The translations under genes were made by a program, and so were the position numbers. Positions 10,989-21,005 of a stretch of DNA of 64,000 bases are shown in pieces. The notes below the pieces were generated by a model. It saw nothing but the letters and a program-made list of their open reading frames with translations, was not told the origin of the DNA and made no database searches. Origin of the DNA: Tausonia pullulans (Eukaryota; Basidiomycota; Tremellomycetes; Cystofilobasidiales; Mrakiaceae); contig OX637631.1 in NCBI GenBank assembly GCA_951802195.1, positions 62,001-126,000 of the forward strand. Reading direction: 5' to 3'. The number at the start of each line of letters is the position of its first letter. The first letter of the stretch is position 1.

Positions 10989-12732
10989 CTAAGCCCCGAC
11001 ATCGACCTCCATCGAACCCTCGGCCCCGACGGGCGGGACCTCACCGCCCTGGACACCGACGGTATGAGGCTTGACGTCCTCCTTGACAATGAAGCTCCGG
11101 ACGTCCTCCTTCTTCCAAGCGGTTGTGCCCCGTGGGAACTTGTAGGAAAGTTCCTTGAGGCCGCGCTCATTCTGAGGCTCATCCAAAAAAAAAAAAAAAA
11201 AAAGGGGGGGCAAAACAGGAGGAGTGCAGTTAGCAGAGATCGCGAGATTGGGCCCGAGGAGAGAGATTCAAAACAGAGAGAGAGCGAGAAGAGAAGAGAA
11301 GAGATGACGGCGCAACGCACGGGCATCTCGTAGTTGCGGAGCATCTCGGTGTTGTCCTTCGTGATGATGCAGACGTCGACGTTAGATCCCGAGCCCAGAT
11401 CGTTAAAGATTCCCGCCGAGATGGCAGCCGCGACCATCGTGACGGCCTCCTCCCTCTGCCAAAGTATAGTCCGATCTTGTCGTCGTCAGTGAAACATTCG
11501 CCGTGACACAAAGGAGGGAGAGGGGACGGACCGTCAGCCCCGCGCGCCACTGCGACTCGAAGACGGCCATGGCCGCAAGAGAGCCGGAGCCCATCGTCAC
11601 ATAGGGGAGCTTGTCGGTCGAACCGTGGGGTGCGACCGTGAATAGCTGGGGTCCGGTGTGGTCGTATCCACCGAGGACGAGGGCAGCGCCGATCTGGCCT
11701 TGGTACCTGAGGTGCGCCGGAGGTGATGATTCGTCAATCGCAGGAGCAAAACTCCCAATGCGACACAACCCTGGCGAATAATTTCGGCGCACTAATGCGA
11801 ATGAGTGTGCGGAGAGAGAGGAGAACGCACCGGTACAGCATCTGCTTGAGCATCGTCATCGCCGTCACGACCCGAGGCTTGCGGCCGGTCGCGAGCGCGT
11901 GAAGTTCAACGTTGGATGAAATCAGGGCGGTCGTAAACTCGGTATCGGCGGCCGTTCCAGCTCCACAGCACCGTATCTGAGGCGAGATGTAGTGGATCTA
12001 GAGGCGAGGTGAGAGATGAAAGAGCCAGCCATGGACGTTGTCAGTGTTGGCCAAGAGGGAGCTGGGGGCCTCCTCCAGGGTGCCCGACGCGTCGAGCAAA
12101 AACACATGGCTCACTTTCTCGCAGTTCTTGTCTGCAGTCGGGATGTATCGATGCGTTCGTCAGGGGAGTAGACAGGACATGGCGGACAAGACGCGCAAGT
12201 CATTCATCCCCGGCGGGGGAAGGAGGGGCAAGAATGCGAACTGAACGCGCAAGCTCCAGCCAGCGTCGAGCTCGTCGCGGCCGACGGGACACGCGTCTGC
12301 CGCTCTCTGCGAGGAGCCTCATTTGAACTCCTCCAGTCCCACACCCCTCGCAAGCTACTGCCAGCTTCTGAACTGCTGTCCCACATGCGAATGGTTCAAC
12401 TCACCGGCGACGATGGGGCCCTCCGTCGCTCGCGTATCGGCGCCAAGGACGATACCGGCGGTGCCCTGCTCGATGTCGCCGAACAGACAGCCAACCTGAC
12501 GACGGGCGGGGCGCAAGAATCAGTGGGCAAGCGCATGTCATGGATGGGGTGGGAAGATGTACAATGGTCGTTCCCGTCGAGGTCGCCTTGGGCAGGCCCC
12601 GGAAGGAGGACGAGCCGTTGAGAGATGCGTTGCGGAGGGTATTGGAGAAGCTGGGGGTCGATGGTAAGCGAGGTCATCGAGAGCAGGGGAAGAAGCGATC
12701 GGGACCCACTCGAAGCCTGCTGATGTGGACAT
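10989..12732 (-). CDS. PUP1: 20S proteasome subunit beta type-2 (PSMB7/PUP1), trypsin-like site
   Basis: A catalytic subunit of the 20S proteasome core. Eight exons on the reverse strand: 12710-12732, 12563-12650, 12405-12495, 12115-12131, 11831-11997, 11532-11706, 11321-11455 and 10989-11171; 293 codons with stop. The propeptide [20 protein letters not shown]...KATSTG ends before the catalytic Thr (Thr35 of the precursor) in TTIVG. Then come [86 protein letters not shown] and [14 protein letters not shown], all beta-2 landmarks. The C-terminal arm ([16 protein letters not shown]...) is the extension that beta-2 wraps around beta-3. The fourth exon is only 17 nt. A propeptide region of normal length and an intact Thr suggest a working gene. 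Confidence 0.94.
12115..12131 (-). other. 17-nt microexon in PUP1
   Basis: On the reverse strand a CTGCAG acceptor is followed by AC AAG AAC TGC GAG AAA and a GTGAGC donor. Joined to the flanking exons (phase 1 in, phase 0 out) it gives PIVA-DKNCEK-IHYIS, exactly the conserved beta-2 stretch. The flanking exons alone lose DKNCEK and the frame. Confidence 0.88.
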
Positions 12733-13239
12733 GGCGAGAGAGGCAGGGGGAAGGGGATGATAGGGATGGAAGAGCGTGGAGGTTGGGCGTGAACCGTGGA
12801 GGCGAGGACCAGTGGTGACGAGGAGGGGAGTCTGATCCAGCTTCTCTCGGACCCCTCTTGGCTTGCCCTCCGAACCAACACTCCTCTCTCGTGCTGATTC
12901 TTCTTCCTCTCATACCGTTTCTTTCTACATGCCTTCTTAGGGTGGATGATCAGAGGATGGTCACTGTACGACCGCCTGTCGGGTCGTGGTGAAGCAACAG
13001 ATTCGACGGGCATCGCTGTCGTCACGCCATGGTGTCTTCCTTTAAGAGCGAGCTTGAACTTCGGATAATGTATCAAGGCTAATCAATTCTCAAAGAAGCA
13101 GGCACATGGGGAATCATAGCATGTATGCCAGTTGGCAAAAGAGTAGTGGAGAAAGTTGAGGTGGCACGAGGCGGTCGTGAAAGCAAGATGCCGCTAAGTC
13201 CTCCTCCACCGTCCGACCACCACCATCGCCTGCTGTCTT
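12733..13239. promoter_or_regulatory. Divergent promoter between PUP1 and the twin-CX9C gene
   Basis: 507 bases between two outward-facing starts. Reverse-strand open frames here have no family resemblance. I looked for the GGTGGCAAA-type proteasome element known from ascomycete yeasts and did not see a clear copy. The region may include an untranslated leader for one of the genes. Confidence 0.4.
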
Positions 13240-13666
13240 ATGCCGCCGTCCCTGCCCCTTTCAGCACCGGCGCCATCATCAGCATCCGGCGCCTCGCTTG
13301 CCAGGGCATCTTTCAAAACCTATAAACATCCCATCCGGGCCCTCTCGTCTGCGACCAAGGCTTGCGCCGAGAGCGTGAGTCCTCGGAGGAGGTGGTTTCT
13401 ACCTCTGCTGCTTGGCGTGCGCTGACCTTGACACATGGACATCGCAACGATCAGAGTCGCATGTACGGCCAGTGTGTACTCGCAAGCTACCAGGATGTTG
13501 AGCGATCCATGTGTCAAGCCGAGTTCGCCCGCTTCAAAGCATGCCTCGAGGTGAGTCCAGGCAACTTGAGTCGGGGCCTGCCATTCATCCTCTGCCTCCT
13601 GCTTGTCGTAGAGGCTTTGTCTTACACGCTACTCCTGACCAGACTCAAATGGGACGCAAGTGGTAG
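13240..13666 (+). CDS. Small twin-CX9C protein, NDUFAF8-like
   Basis: Three exons: 13240-13374, 13455-13550 and 13643-13666; 85 codons with stop. After a Ser/Ala/Pro-rich N terminus with few acids, the core has Cys42-x9-Cys52 (CAESSRMYGQC) and Cys65-x9-Cys75 (CQAEFARFKAC), and the end is QMGRKW. Two CX9C pairs in a helix-turn-helix are the mark of intermembrane-space proteins oxidised by Mia40. The layout with a YGxCV and an F-x-x-x-x-x-C helix, plus a basic-aromatic tail, resembles the complex I assembly factor NDUFAF8 and its fungal relatives; that assignment is inference. The last exon is only 24 nt. ATG 13240 was chosen as the first in-frame start; an upstream exon cannot be ruled out. 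Confidence 0.75.
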
Positions 13667-13878
13667 CTCTATGTGTCTTCTAGTCCTTCATAGCATTGAC
13701 AATGAGTGATGGCGGCGACGTCGACCCCATGCCACGACCTCCAGCTGGTTGGTCCGAAGGATGGATCCGCCAATCGAGTCACCTCAGCTTTAATCGAACG
13801 GTCGCCGTTCTCACCAAATCGAGTGGCTCATCGAGGGAGAATCGGGCCACGCCTCTCTGTATCCAATTGACATTAAAC

Positions 13879-14984
13879 TCATCCTACGGCGACAGTCGCC
13901 GTGGTCGCCTCCGAACTCAACGAGGACGTCGACGCGTCGTCGTCCCTCGCCGCTGGTGACGACGACAACAGGCGCCGTACGCTTGACCAGAGCCTCAGCT
14001 CGAGTACCGGAAGCTCACTGCCATCCTTTTCCTCCTCCACCTCGTCCTCCTCGTGCAACTCTCTTCCTGATCGGGCGGCGCCTAGAGATACGCCCTCTTC
14101 CTCACATGCCAGCAAGCCGTTGGCCTCTTCCACCTCCGTCGTCGGTCTCCGCTGCCTGAGCGAAGTCCTCTTCCTGGGAGCTAGAAAGTCCGTTCGAGGC
14201 TCCCGGGTGCTGTCGTCCGTGCGGGGTATGGCAGGTTGGGGGCGAGATGAGTCGGAAGAAGGCGAAAGATCGGAAGCCGCAGGCTCCGTAGTGGTTGGGG
14301 CCAGATGATCATCCAAATGCTGGACATTCGTCTCGATTGGAGGATTGTGACCCGTCTCGTACGAGACGAGGACGCAGACGAGCTGGCACAAACAGATGAA
14401 GCCGGAAGATAGGAAGACCTGGGTCTTGCTTGCCGGGGTATCTGGGGACGCCAGCAAGCCGATGATCGTCAAAGGAGGGCGCAGGCGAAAGACATGATGC
14501 AGAGTGAAGACGTACCGGCAGTGCCAACGAAGTCCAAAAACACGCCTCGTGGCCCAGCGCCAGAGCCGCCAGGTCCATATATAGAGGTCCGGCCCATGAC
14601 AAATGCGGTGACGCTGAGGACGAGAAAGGTCAAGGCTCGGAGATTCCTGGTCGGATGAGACTCTTGTGGTCGGGAGAGATCTAGGGAGGGGATGGTCGAC
14701 GGCCATCGGCGGGTCCGGGCGATGGCGACGACGCATTCGTCAGCTAGGGAATGCCCGCTCTTCAGCAGTTCAAAAGCCACTCACTCTGTTGGGCAGCAAC
14801 ACGGAGGATAAGGACGAGGATAGAGGGATCGAGGAAGTAAGAGTGGACCGATAGGACAATGATGAGACGATCAAGCTGACGAAGAGGAACGAGTGAGCGA
14901 TTCGACCCGCCAGGAACAGGAGATCCCGCCGCGTCTCTTCTAGCTCACCTGGTCGACAAAGTCCCAGCGCTGATGTTTGACCAT
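13879..14984 (-). CDS. DUF1746 family multi-pass membrane protein
   Basis: Four exons on the reverse strand: 14949-14984, 14785-14875, 14516-14662 and 13879-14441; 279 codons with stop. The spliced text MVKHQRWDFVDQ-LDRLIIVLSVHSYFLDPSILVLILRVAAQQ fits the DUF1746 start, in which a leading helix with a conserved Asp is followed by YxLDPSxxxLxxR. TRNLRALTFLVLSVTAFVMG is the second hydrophobic stretch, and RGVFLDFVGTADTPASKTQVFLSSGFICLCQLVCVLVSYE matches the family's G-x-x-x-DFVGQ-x-x-P-S-K-x-x-L-L-L-D-x-x-I-x-x-LQ region. The long C-terminal tail is Ser/Thr/Arg- and acid-rich and looks disordered. The start at 14984 is the first ATG of the spliced frame; a further 5' exon toward 15255 (MATSSLDAEH...) is possible. 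Molecular role unknown to me beyond being a fungal membrane family. Confidence 0.72.
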
Positions 14985-15488
14985 GGGCCTGATGCTCGTC
15001 AATCAACGATGCCGATGCGCCAGGAGTCGGATGATGGCAGCGCCGAACGATGCGACCGACGCGGGCTCAAGGAGTAACGGGCAGACGACGAGCCGTTCGC
15101 GTGGGCAGGCTAGAGAGCTACGTTGAGGGCGATGCGGAAGGGAGCCCAGGAAAAGAGTTCGTTGTATGCTGAGGTGGTTGGAGGAGACATAGCAAGAGGC
15201 GTCCTTCGGTCGAGGATTGACGACGGTGTTCGGCGTCGAGCGAGGACGTCGCCATGGTATCCTTCCCGAATGAGGCTCGACGCGTCTCCTCCACCTTGGC
15301 TCTCCTCCCTCTGCGATCTTTCCATCTCGGACGCCCGAAGACAGCCATCTGCTCCAACTGCCGCCAGACTCGTCGCCTCTCCGTTTGTTCGCCAACCAGG
15401 CCATCTCCCTCTGCGCTTTCTCTCGAACTACGGATCACCTTGACCCCCTCCCCCTCCAACGCACTCGAGGACGCGTCGTTTGCCACCC
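14985..15488. promoter_or_regulatory. Divergent promoter between the DUF1746 gene and RFT1, possibly with a 5' exon
   Basis: 504 bases between outward-facing starts. A reverse-strand open frame from 15255 (MATSSLDAEHRRQSS) could be a first exon of the DUF1746 gene, but I could not find a convincing donor. No other element recognised. Confidence 0.35.
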
Positions 15489-17334
15489 ATGGCATCGGCT
15501 CTCTCCGCGACCCTCCTGTCTTCGGCCCGCTCGCTTGTCCTCCTCCAGCTCGGGTCAAGGATTCTCACGTTCATTCTCAACCAGGCCCTCCTCACATACG
15601 CCTCGTCCGAAGTCTTCGGCACTGCCGCCGTCCAGTTCGACCTCCTCGGCTCGACTCTTCTCTTCCTCTCGCGCGAGGGCATCCGCGGCGCCTTGCTCCG
15701 AGAGCCCGGTGGCACGCGGCAGACTGACCAGAGGACTGGTGTTGAGCAGGACGCTCTCAATCTGTCTCTCGTCCCGTTGCCTATCTTCCTCACCCTCGCG
15801 GGCGTTCTTGTCCCGTGCTACGTCTTGACGTCCCCTTCGGCGACGATCGGCCAGCCCTTCTTTTTCTCCTCGCTCGCCCTGCACTTGCTCGCATATCTGT
15901 TCGAGCTTCTATCGGAGCCGTACTACATCCAGCTACAGCGTCAGCTTCGCCTCAACATCAGAGTCCAAGCCGAGGGCGCCGCGGTTATCGTCCGTGCAAT
16001 CGTCACGCTCGTCGTTGTTCGGAGACTCGGCGCCTCGCATGCCCTTCTCGCTTTTGGCATCGGTCAGGCCTGCTACGGCACGTGCCTCCTTGCGAGGTTC
16101 GCCCATGCTTTTGGATGGAAAGCTCTCTCCATGTGGATGCCTAGACGCCTCGACCAGGCCTCAGTGCAGGTCTCTCAGGGGTAAGTGATCCCGTCTATTT
16201 GTGATCCGGAGGCGAATCCCATTTTCTAACCAATGAACTCCCTTCCCTGGCTTCCAAAGACCAGTCGCACCCTCCTACGTCGACCCGAACACTTCCACAT
16301 TGGCCCGAGTCATGACCCTGCAATCGGTTCTCAAGCACTTTTTGACCGAAGGCGACCGCATCATTGTATCGCGCGTCAGTCCGCTTAAGAACCAAGGCGG
16401 CTACGCCATTGCCACAAACTACGGTACGTGCTGCGAGTCTTCTGCCCATTGGAGAGAGTGTTATATGTTCTAACCCTGGGGCCCACTTGAAAGGCTCACT
16501 TATCGCGCGAATCGTCTTTCAACCCCTCGAGGAGACCGCCCGGCTGTACTTCTCCAGGACGGTCTCTCAGTCAGCTCCCACCTCGAAGGAAACAGCGGCA
16601 TTTTGCTCGCCCGAGACCCAACGCTCCTCTCAGCTCCTCACTACCCTTCTTCGACTCTCGGTCTATTTGAGCATCCTTTTCCCCGCTTTTGGGCCACCTT
16701 TCATCTCGACGCTCCTCCCTCGCCTCGTCCCGTGGTCGGCCGCCCGGCTCTCCACGCCGATCCAAATCCTCAAAGCCTACATGCTGTACCTCCCGCTTCT
16801 ATCCGCCAATGGTATGCTCGAGGCTTTCTTCGCCTCCACTGCCGACCGGACAGACCTACAGCGACAGTCAAGCGCCATGGTTCTCTTCTCGGGCGCCTTC
16901 CTTTTTACCGCCGGTGTGTGCGCCAAGGGGTTCGACAAGGCGGAAGAAGGCCTTGTGTGGGCCAACTGCGTCAACATGCTCTGTCGCATCGCATTCGTCT
17001 GGCTTTACGCCCGGCGTTGGATGCGAAAGCGAAATGCCGGCTTGAGCTTGAGCCAGATCTTGCCGGGCTGGCCGCCGGTGGTGGCAGCGGTCTTTGCGGC
17101 GTGGGCGTTGAGGTTGAGCGAGGGATGGGCCAGTGAATCAGGGTGGTCAGGGCTCGTTCTCCATGTCAGTCTCGGTGCCATCCTCGGGTTGGGCTCGCTA
17201 GGACTCATGTAAGTGCAGACACTTGCACGGACGACGGCAAAGGCGGAGCTGACCGACGGTGCGCGTCCAGCTGTCTCCAGGAGTGGCCCAACGTCGAGGC
17301 GCTCAGACATGGGATCAAGGACAAGGATGCATGA
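15489..17334 (+). CDS. RFT1: RFT1, ER membrane protein needed for dolichol-linked oligosaccharide supply
   Basis: A multi-pass ER protein of the MATE-like flippase fold, required for making Man5GlcNAc2-PP-dolichol available in the lumen; whether it is the flippase itself is debated. Four exons: 15489-16180, 16260-16423, 16494-17208 and 17271-17334; 545 codons with stop, near the yeast length of 574. Landmarks: LGSRILTFILNQALLTYASSEVFGTAAVQFDLLGSTLLFLSREGIRGA at the N terminus, then FELLSEPYYIQLQRQLRLNIRVQAEG, VLKHFLTEGDRIIVSRVSPLKNQGGYAIATNYGSLIARIVFQPLEETARLYFS, and AYMLYLPLLSANGMLEAFFAS. About a dozen hydrophobic spans are seen. It shares the N-glycosylation pathway with OST3 about 8 kb away, probably by chance in a fungal genome. 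Start ATG at 15489 has the context CACCCATGG. Confidence 0.94.
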
Positions 17335-17494
17335 GTTGCGGTTCCAATTTCTTGGTGGGGGAGTGCTTTGAGAATGACAAAGGTCTGGTCTGCTTTGGGA
17401 TCACGGTGGTCAAGGTGTGAAAGGATACAGACGCCTGTCGCGCTTCCAGTTTCCCGGTTTGTTCCTTTCAGACCCCAACCCACACGTCCACGAC

Positions 17495-18188
17495 ATGTCG
17501 TCGAAAGCAACACGTCAGAGATTAACTCTGCTACCTGAGGTCGATTCAGAGGGGATCTCCTTTGAATCGATCCACGTTTCTCCGGTGCCGTCGCCGCGGT
17601 TCTTGCAACCGACGAACGTACGCTCCGGGAACCACGTCCACCCGACCCAGATCACAGTCGAGGGAATCCGCCCTCCCAAAGGCTCCTCTCTCTACTCCAG
17701 GTCTCGCGTCATGCTGGCTGATGACGAATATGAGTCAGGGTCCATGAATGTCAAGACTAGCATCCATCGACGGCGTCCCCCAGGGAATACAGCTACCAAA
17801 ATTAAAGGGAGCTCGCCACGGACGCCCAAAAGTAAACATGTGCTCTGTGAGTAAACTGATCAGATCACTGTCTACGTTTCCCAAGCCCTTTGAGACGGAA
17901 GCTCACTGTCCGGCTCTAGTGGGCATCCTCTGCCTCACGTCGGTTCTCCTCATCGGACTATTCGCCTGGCGAATGAAAAGGCCCATATCAGGTCCAGTCG
18001 ACGACAGCCTGTTCGACGATAGAAGTTTGACTAGCAATATCAGTCCACCGAGGGGCGGGCATGCCACCCTGGACGAAAAGCTTCGGCACCTAGCGAAGGA
18101 GCTCGGGATCTCGGAAGGGGAGCTGGCTCGTAGCGTCCAACGGTGGGAGGAAGCCGGGAATGGGGGCGAAAGGTTGATCTCACTGTGA
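17495..18188 (+). CDS. Single-pass membrane protein, unrecognised
   Basis: Two exons: 17495-17846 and 17920-18188; 207 codons with stop. The GTGAGT donor removes an in-frame stop and joins KHVL to LGILCLTSVLLIGLFAW, the only membrane segment. The N-terminal ~120 residues are Ser/Pro/Arg-rich and basic, probably cytosolic. The C terminus holds a short acidic linker and a helical motif TLDEKLRHLAKELGISEGELARSVQRWEEAG, which looks like a small helix-turn-helix of CUE or UBA size but lacks their clear signatures. Splice sites, start context and downstream frame are consistent. I do not recognise the family. Confidence 0.65.
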
Positions 18189-18484
18189 ACTATGTATATG
18201 TTCTCTCTTCGCGTCCCGTCTTCTCGCCATGTTGCTCAGTCCACTCAGCGCCTGGATGGATTCTGTCAATACGGGCAGAGTGGTAGGCAGGCGTGGTCCG
18301 AGCGGAATGTCGGGCGAAAGCGAGCAGGGGGATGAGGCGTGGCTTCTCGTCCTCGACAGGTTGTCCAACCAACCGCATCAGCCTTTCACTAGCACTCGGC
18401 GTCTATCCCCTTTCAATCAAAAGGCTCGAGCTACTGTTTTGCTCGCATCAGCCCAACTCCCGCGAGCTTCCTGGAATCAACGCC

Positions 18485-20563
18485 ATGTCACAAGAGCTCA
18501 CACTCGAAGCCTCGACTTCACCCATGCCCTCGCATACGACGGCGGACCCCCCCGCGCGGAAGAGATCCAAATGGGAGAGCTTGGCCGAGGAGGAGGACGA
18601 GCGGGAGATGGTCAAGATCAAGAAGAAGAAACTCGCTGCCCAGGAACGTCGTCGGCGGGAGAGGAGCGCCGAGGAGAGAGAGAGAGAGGCTCGACTCGGT
18701 GAGTCGTCCGACGCGTCGTCGCTTGTCTGTAGTCCCACCAGCATCACCTGGTGGAAGAGGCTCCTCGCTCAGTTGACTTCTCTCCCATTGTCCATTTTGC
18801 AGTCCAGGCTACTCTGCCTCCGGCTGCAGCTCCTCAGTATGCTCTTTCCACCCCAGTCTCGCCGAGACCATTGAGCCCACAGGCCTCAGGGTCCTCGTCG
18901 CGTTCGATATATGTGCGTCACCGGCGCCAGAGTGCGGTTGCGCATCGACGGACAAAATGGATGCTGACTCTAGCTCTATGAGCTGTGTAGGTACCTCATC
19001 GGAATGCTCATCCATCGATTCAATCCTGCCGGTCTGTCTACGAGTACGAGCGGTTGAACCACATCGAGGAGGGTACGTCGACTACCTCAATCTCTGTCTC
19101 CTCATTTGCGTTATGCGCAAAGCTGATGAATAGAGCCTGGCCCTCTCTAGGTTCATATGGTGTTGTTTTTCGTGCCAGAGAGAAAGCTACAGGGGAAATT
19201 GTCGCACTGAAGAAACTCAAGCTCGACGATGAGAAAAATGGCTTCCCAATCACCAGTCTCCGCGAGGTCATGGCCCTCATGGTCTGCCGGCACGAAAATG
19301 TGGTCGGCGTGCGCGAGATCGTCGTCGGTGACACCTTAACCCAGTGAGGACAGCCAGCAGTGTTGACAACCCTAATTCCATTATGGCATGATGCTCATTA
19401 CTCCCCCTCTTGCTCTTGCTTTCTGTCACAGAATCTTTATCGTCATGGACTTTATAGAGCACGACCTCAAGTCGCTTCTCTCTCTTATGCCAAACCCCTT
19501 CCTCCAGTCCGAAGTTAAGACGCTTCTCCACCAGCTGCTCTCGGCGACAGCATTCTGCCATGCCAACTGGATCCTACATCGAGATCTCAAAACCTCGAAC
19601 CTCCTCATGAACAACCGCGGTATGATCAAAGTCGCTGACTTTGGTCTAGCGAGGAAGTTTGGAGAGCCCCTGGGCGACATGACTCAACTCGTCGTCACCC
19701 TTTGGTATCGGTAATTTCGATGTCGTCATCATGCGCACTGTGTTTCCCGTTACCATTCTTGCTGTTGACTAAAGGTGACCTTGTCGCAGATCTCCTGAAC
19801 TTCTTCTCGGTGCAACGGAGTACTCTACGGCGGTCGATTGCTGGTCGGTCGGCTGCATATTCGCAGAGCTCATGCTCAAGGAGCCGCTCTTTCAGGGCAA
19901 AGGCGAATTGGATCAGATTGGCCAGGTGAGAGAAGACTTCAGCAAGAGAAATAGTCGAAGACTGCGTTGACTCATCCTCGCTGCTTGTGTCACGAATCAG
20001 ATCTTCAAGATGCTGGGACATCCATCCGAGGACATTTGGCCAGGTTGGACCAAGCTGCCCCTCGCCAAAACGCTCAACGTCTCGGGCCAGTCGTGCGTAC
20101 GCGATCTCTCCCTCGAGTCCGTTGGTTCCAAGCTAACCCGTGAACGTACCAAGGTACTCATCGCTGCGTGCCAAGTTTCAAAGTTATCTCTCAGCCGCCG
20201 GCATCGACCTCATGTCCCAGCTTCTCTGCTACGACCCAGGGTCCCGCCTTAGCGCCGAGGATGCCCTCAAACACCCTTACTTTTCGTTTGTCATTTTTCC
20301 TCTATTCGTGAGCTGTTTTGTCCAAACTCACTTGGCTTCTTGCCCTTCCAGGGAGGACCCGCGCCCAAAGCACCCCTCTCTCTTTTCGTCGTTCCCGTCG
20401 CTTGCCGCGGGTGAGAAGTAAGTTTCGACCATCGTCCCTGGTCATCATGTCTGAATCTGAGACTGGTCTGAGCTATGCTGACAATGTATCCCGGATAAAC
20501 CGCAGGAGACGCAAACCATTTGAGAGTCCTGCTGCTCCGCACAGATACGGGGAGGACTATTGA
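18485..20563 (+). CDS. CDK11-type cyclin-dependent kinase with PITSLRE motif
   Basis: Ten exons: 18485-18698, 18803-18912, 18991-19072, 19151-19343, 19432-19710, 19790-19925, 20001-20092, 20154-20285, 20352-20417 and 20506-20563; 454 codons with stop. The N terminus is charged ([43 protein letters not shown]) and probably nuclear. The kinase domain opens [26 protein letters not shown], then [21 protein letters not shown] (the cyclin-binding helix that names the family), [62 protein letters not shown] and [19 protein letters not shown]. All catalytic residues (Lys, HRD Asp, DFG Asp) are present; SPE replaces the usual APE. The CDK11 group acts in transcription and splicing. The protein is much shorter than animal CDK11, lacking most of the N-terminal extension. 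A retrotransposon LTR begins 87 bases after the stop. Confidence 0.93.
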
Positions 20564-20649
20564 TTATGTTCCAGTCCGTTCGGACATTCCACAGAAGGGT
20601 TGTTCACCTCTTTGAATTAGCGAAAGCAAAACAGAAAAATGAGGCGTCA

Positions 20650-21005
20650 TGTTTGGATTGGCCCAAGGGTCAAGGGCTGAGGAGGATGAGTGAGGGGAGG
20701 GGCGTCGATGGAACAGTAGACTGAAGAGCTGGTAGTGACACAGGCTCGCTTGGGGTCTTGGGCAGGTTTGTCGAATCCAAATGGTAGTCAGAGTGTAGAA
20801 CAAAAGGTACGATGAATTGAGCGTCTTATGGGCTGAGGGTAAGAAAACAAAGAGTGTGGGACACTGTGGCTGAAGAGAGGCTAAGGATATGGAAGCCGAG
20901 CAATTAAGGGCGATGCTACAGACACGAAGCCGAGGTGGCGGGTCCGCGAGATTCTGCAGCCCCATAAACGCGGAGCCTATGTGGTGAACCCGTAAGATCC
21001 TGACA
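20650..21005 (-). repeat. Left LTR of gypsy A-left (356 bp)
   Basis: Begins TGTTTGGATTGGCCC and ends ATCCTGACA on the + strand; related along its length to the LTRs at 25341 and 31052. It is the outermost repeat of the cluster on the CDK11 side. Confidence 0.85.

Noticed and set aside
13901-14308. Forward Ser/Asp-rich open frame of 135 codons
   Set aside because: It is the antisense shadow of the last exon of the DUF1746 gene, which has spliced family motifs on the reverse strand.
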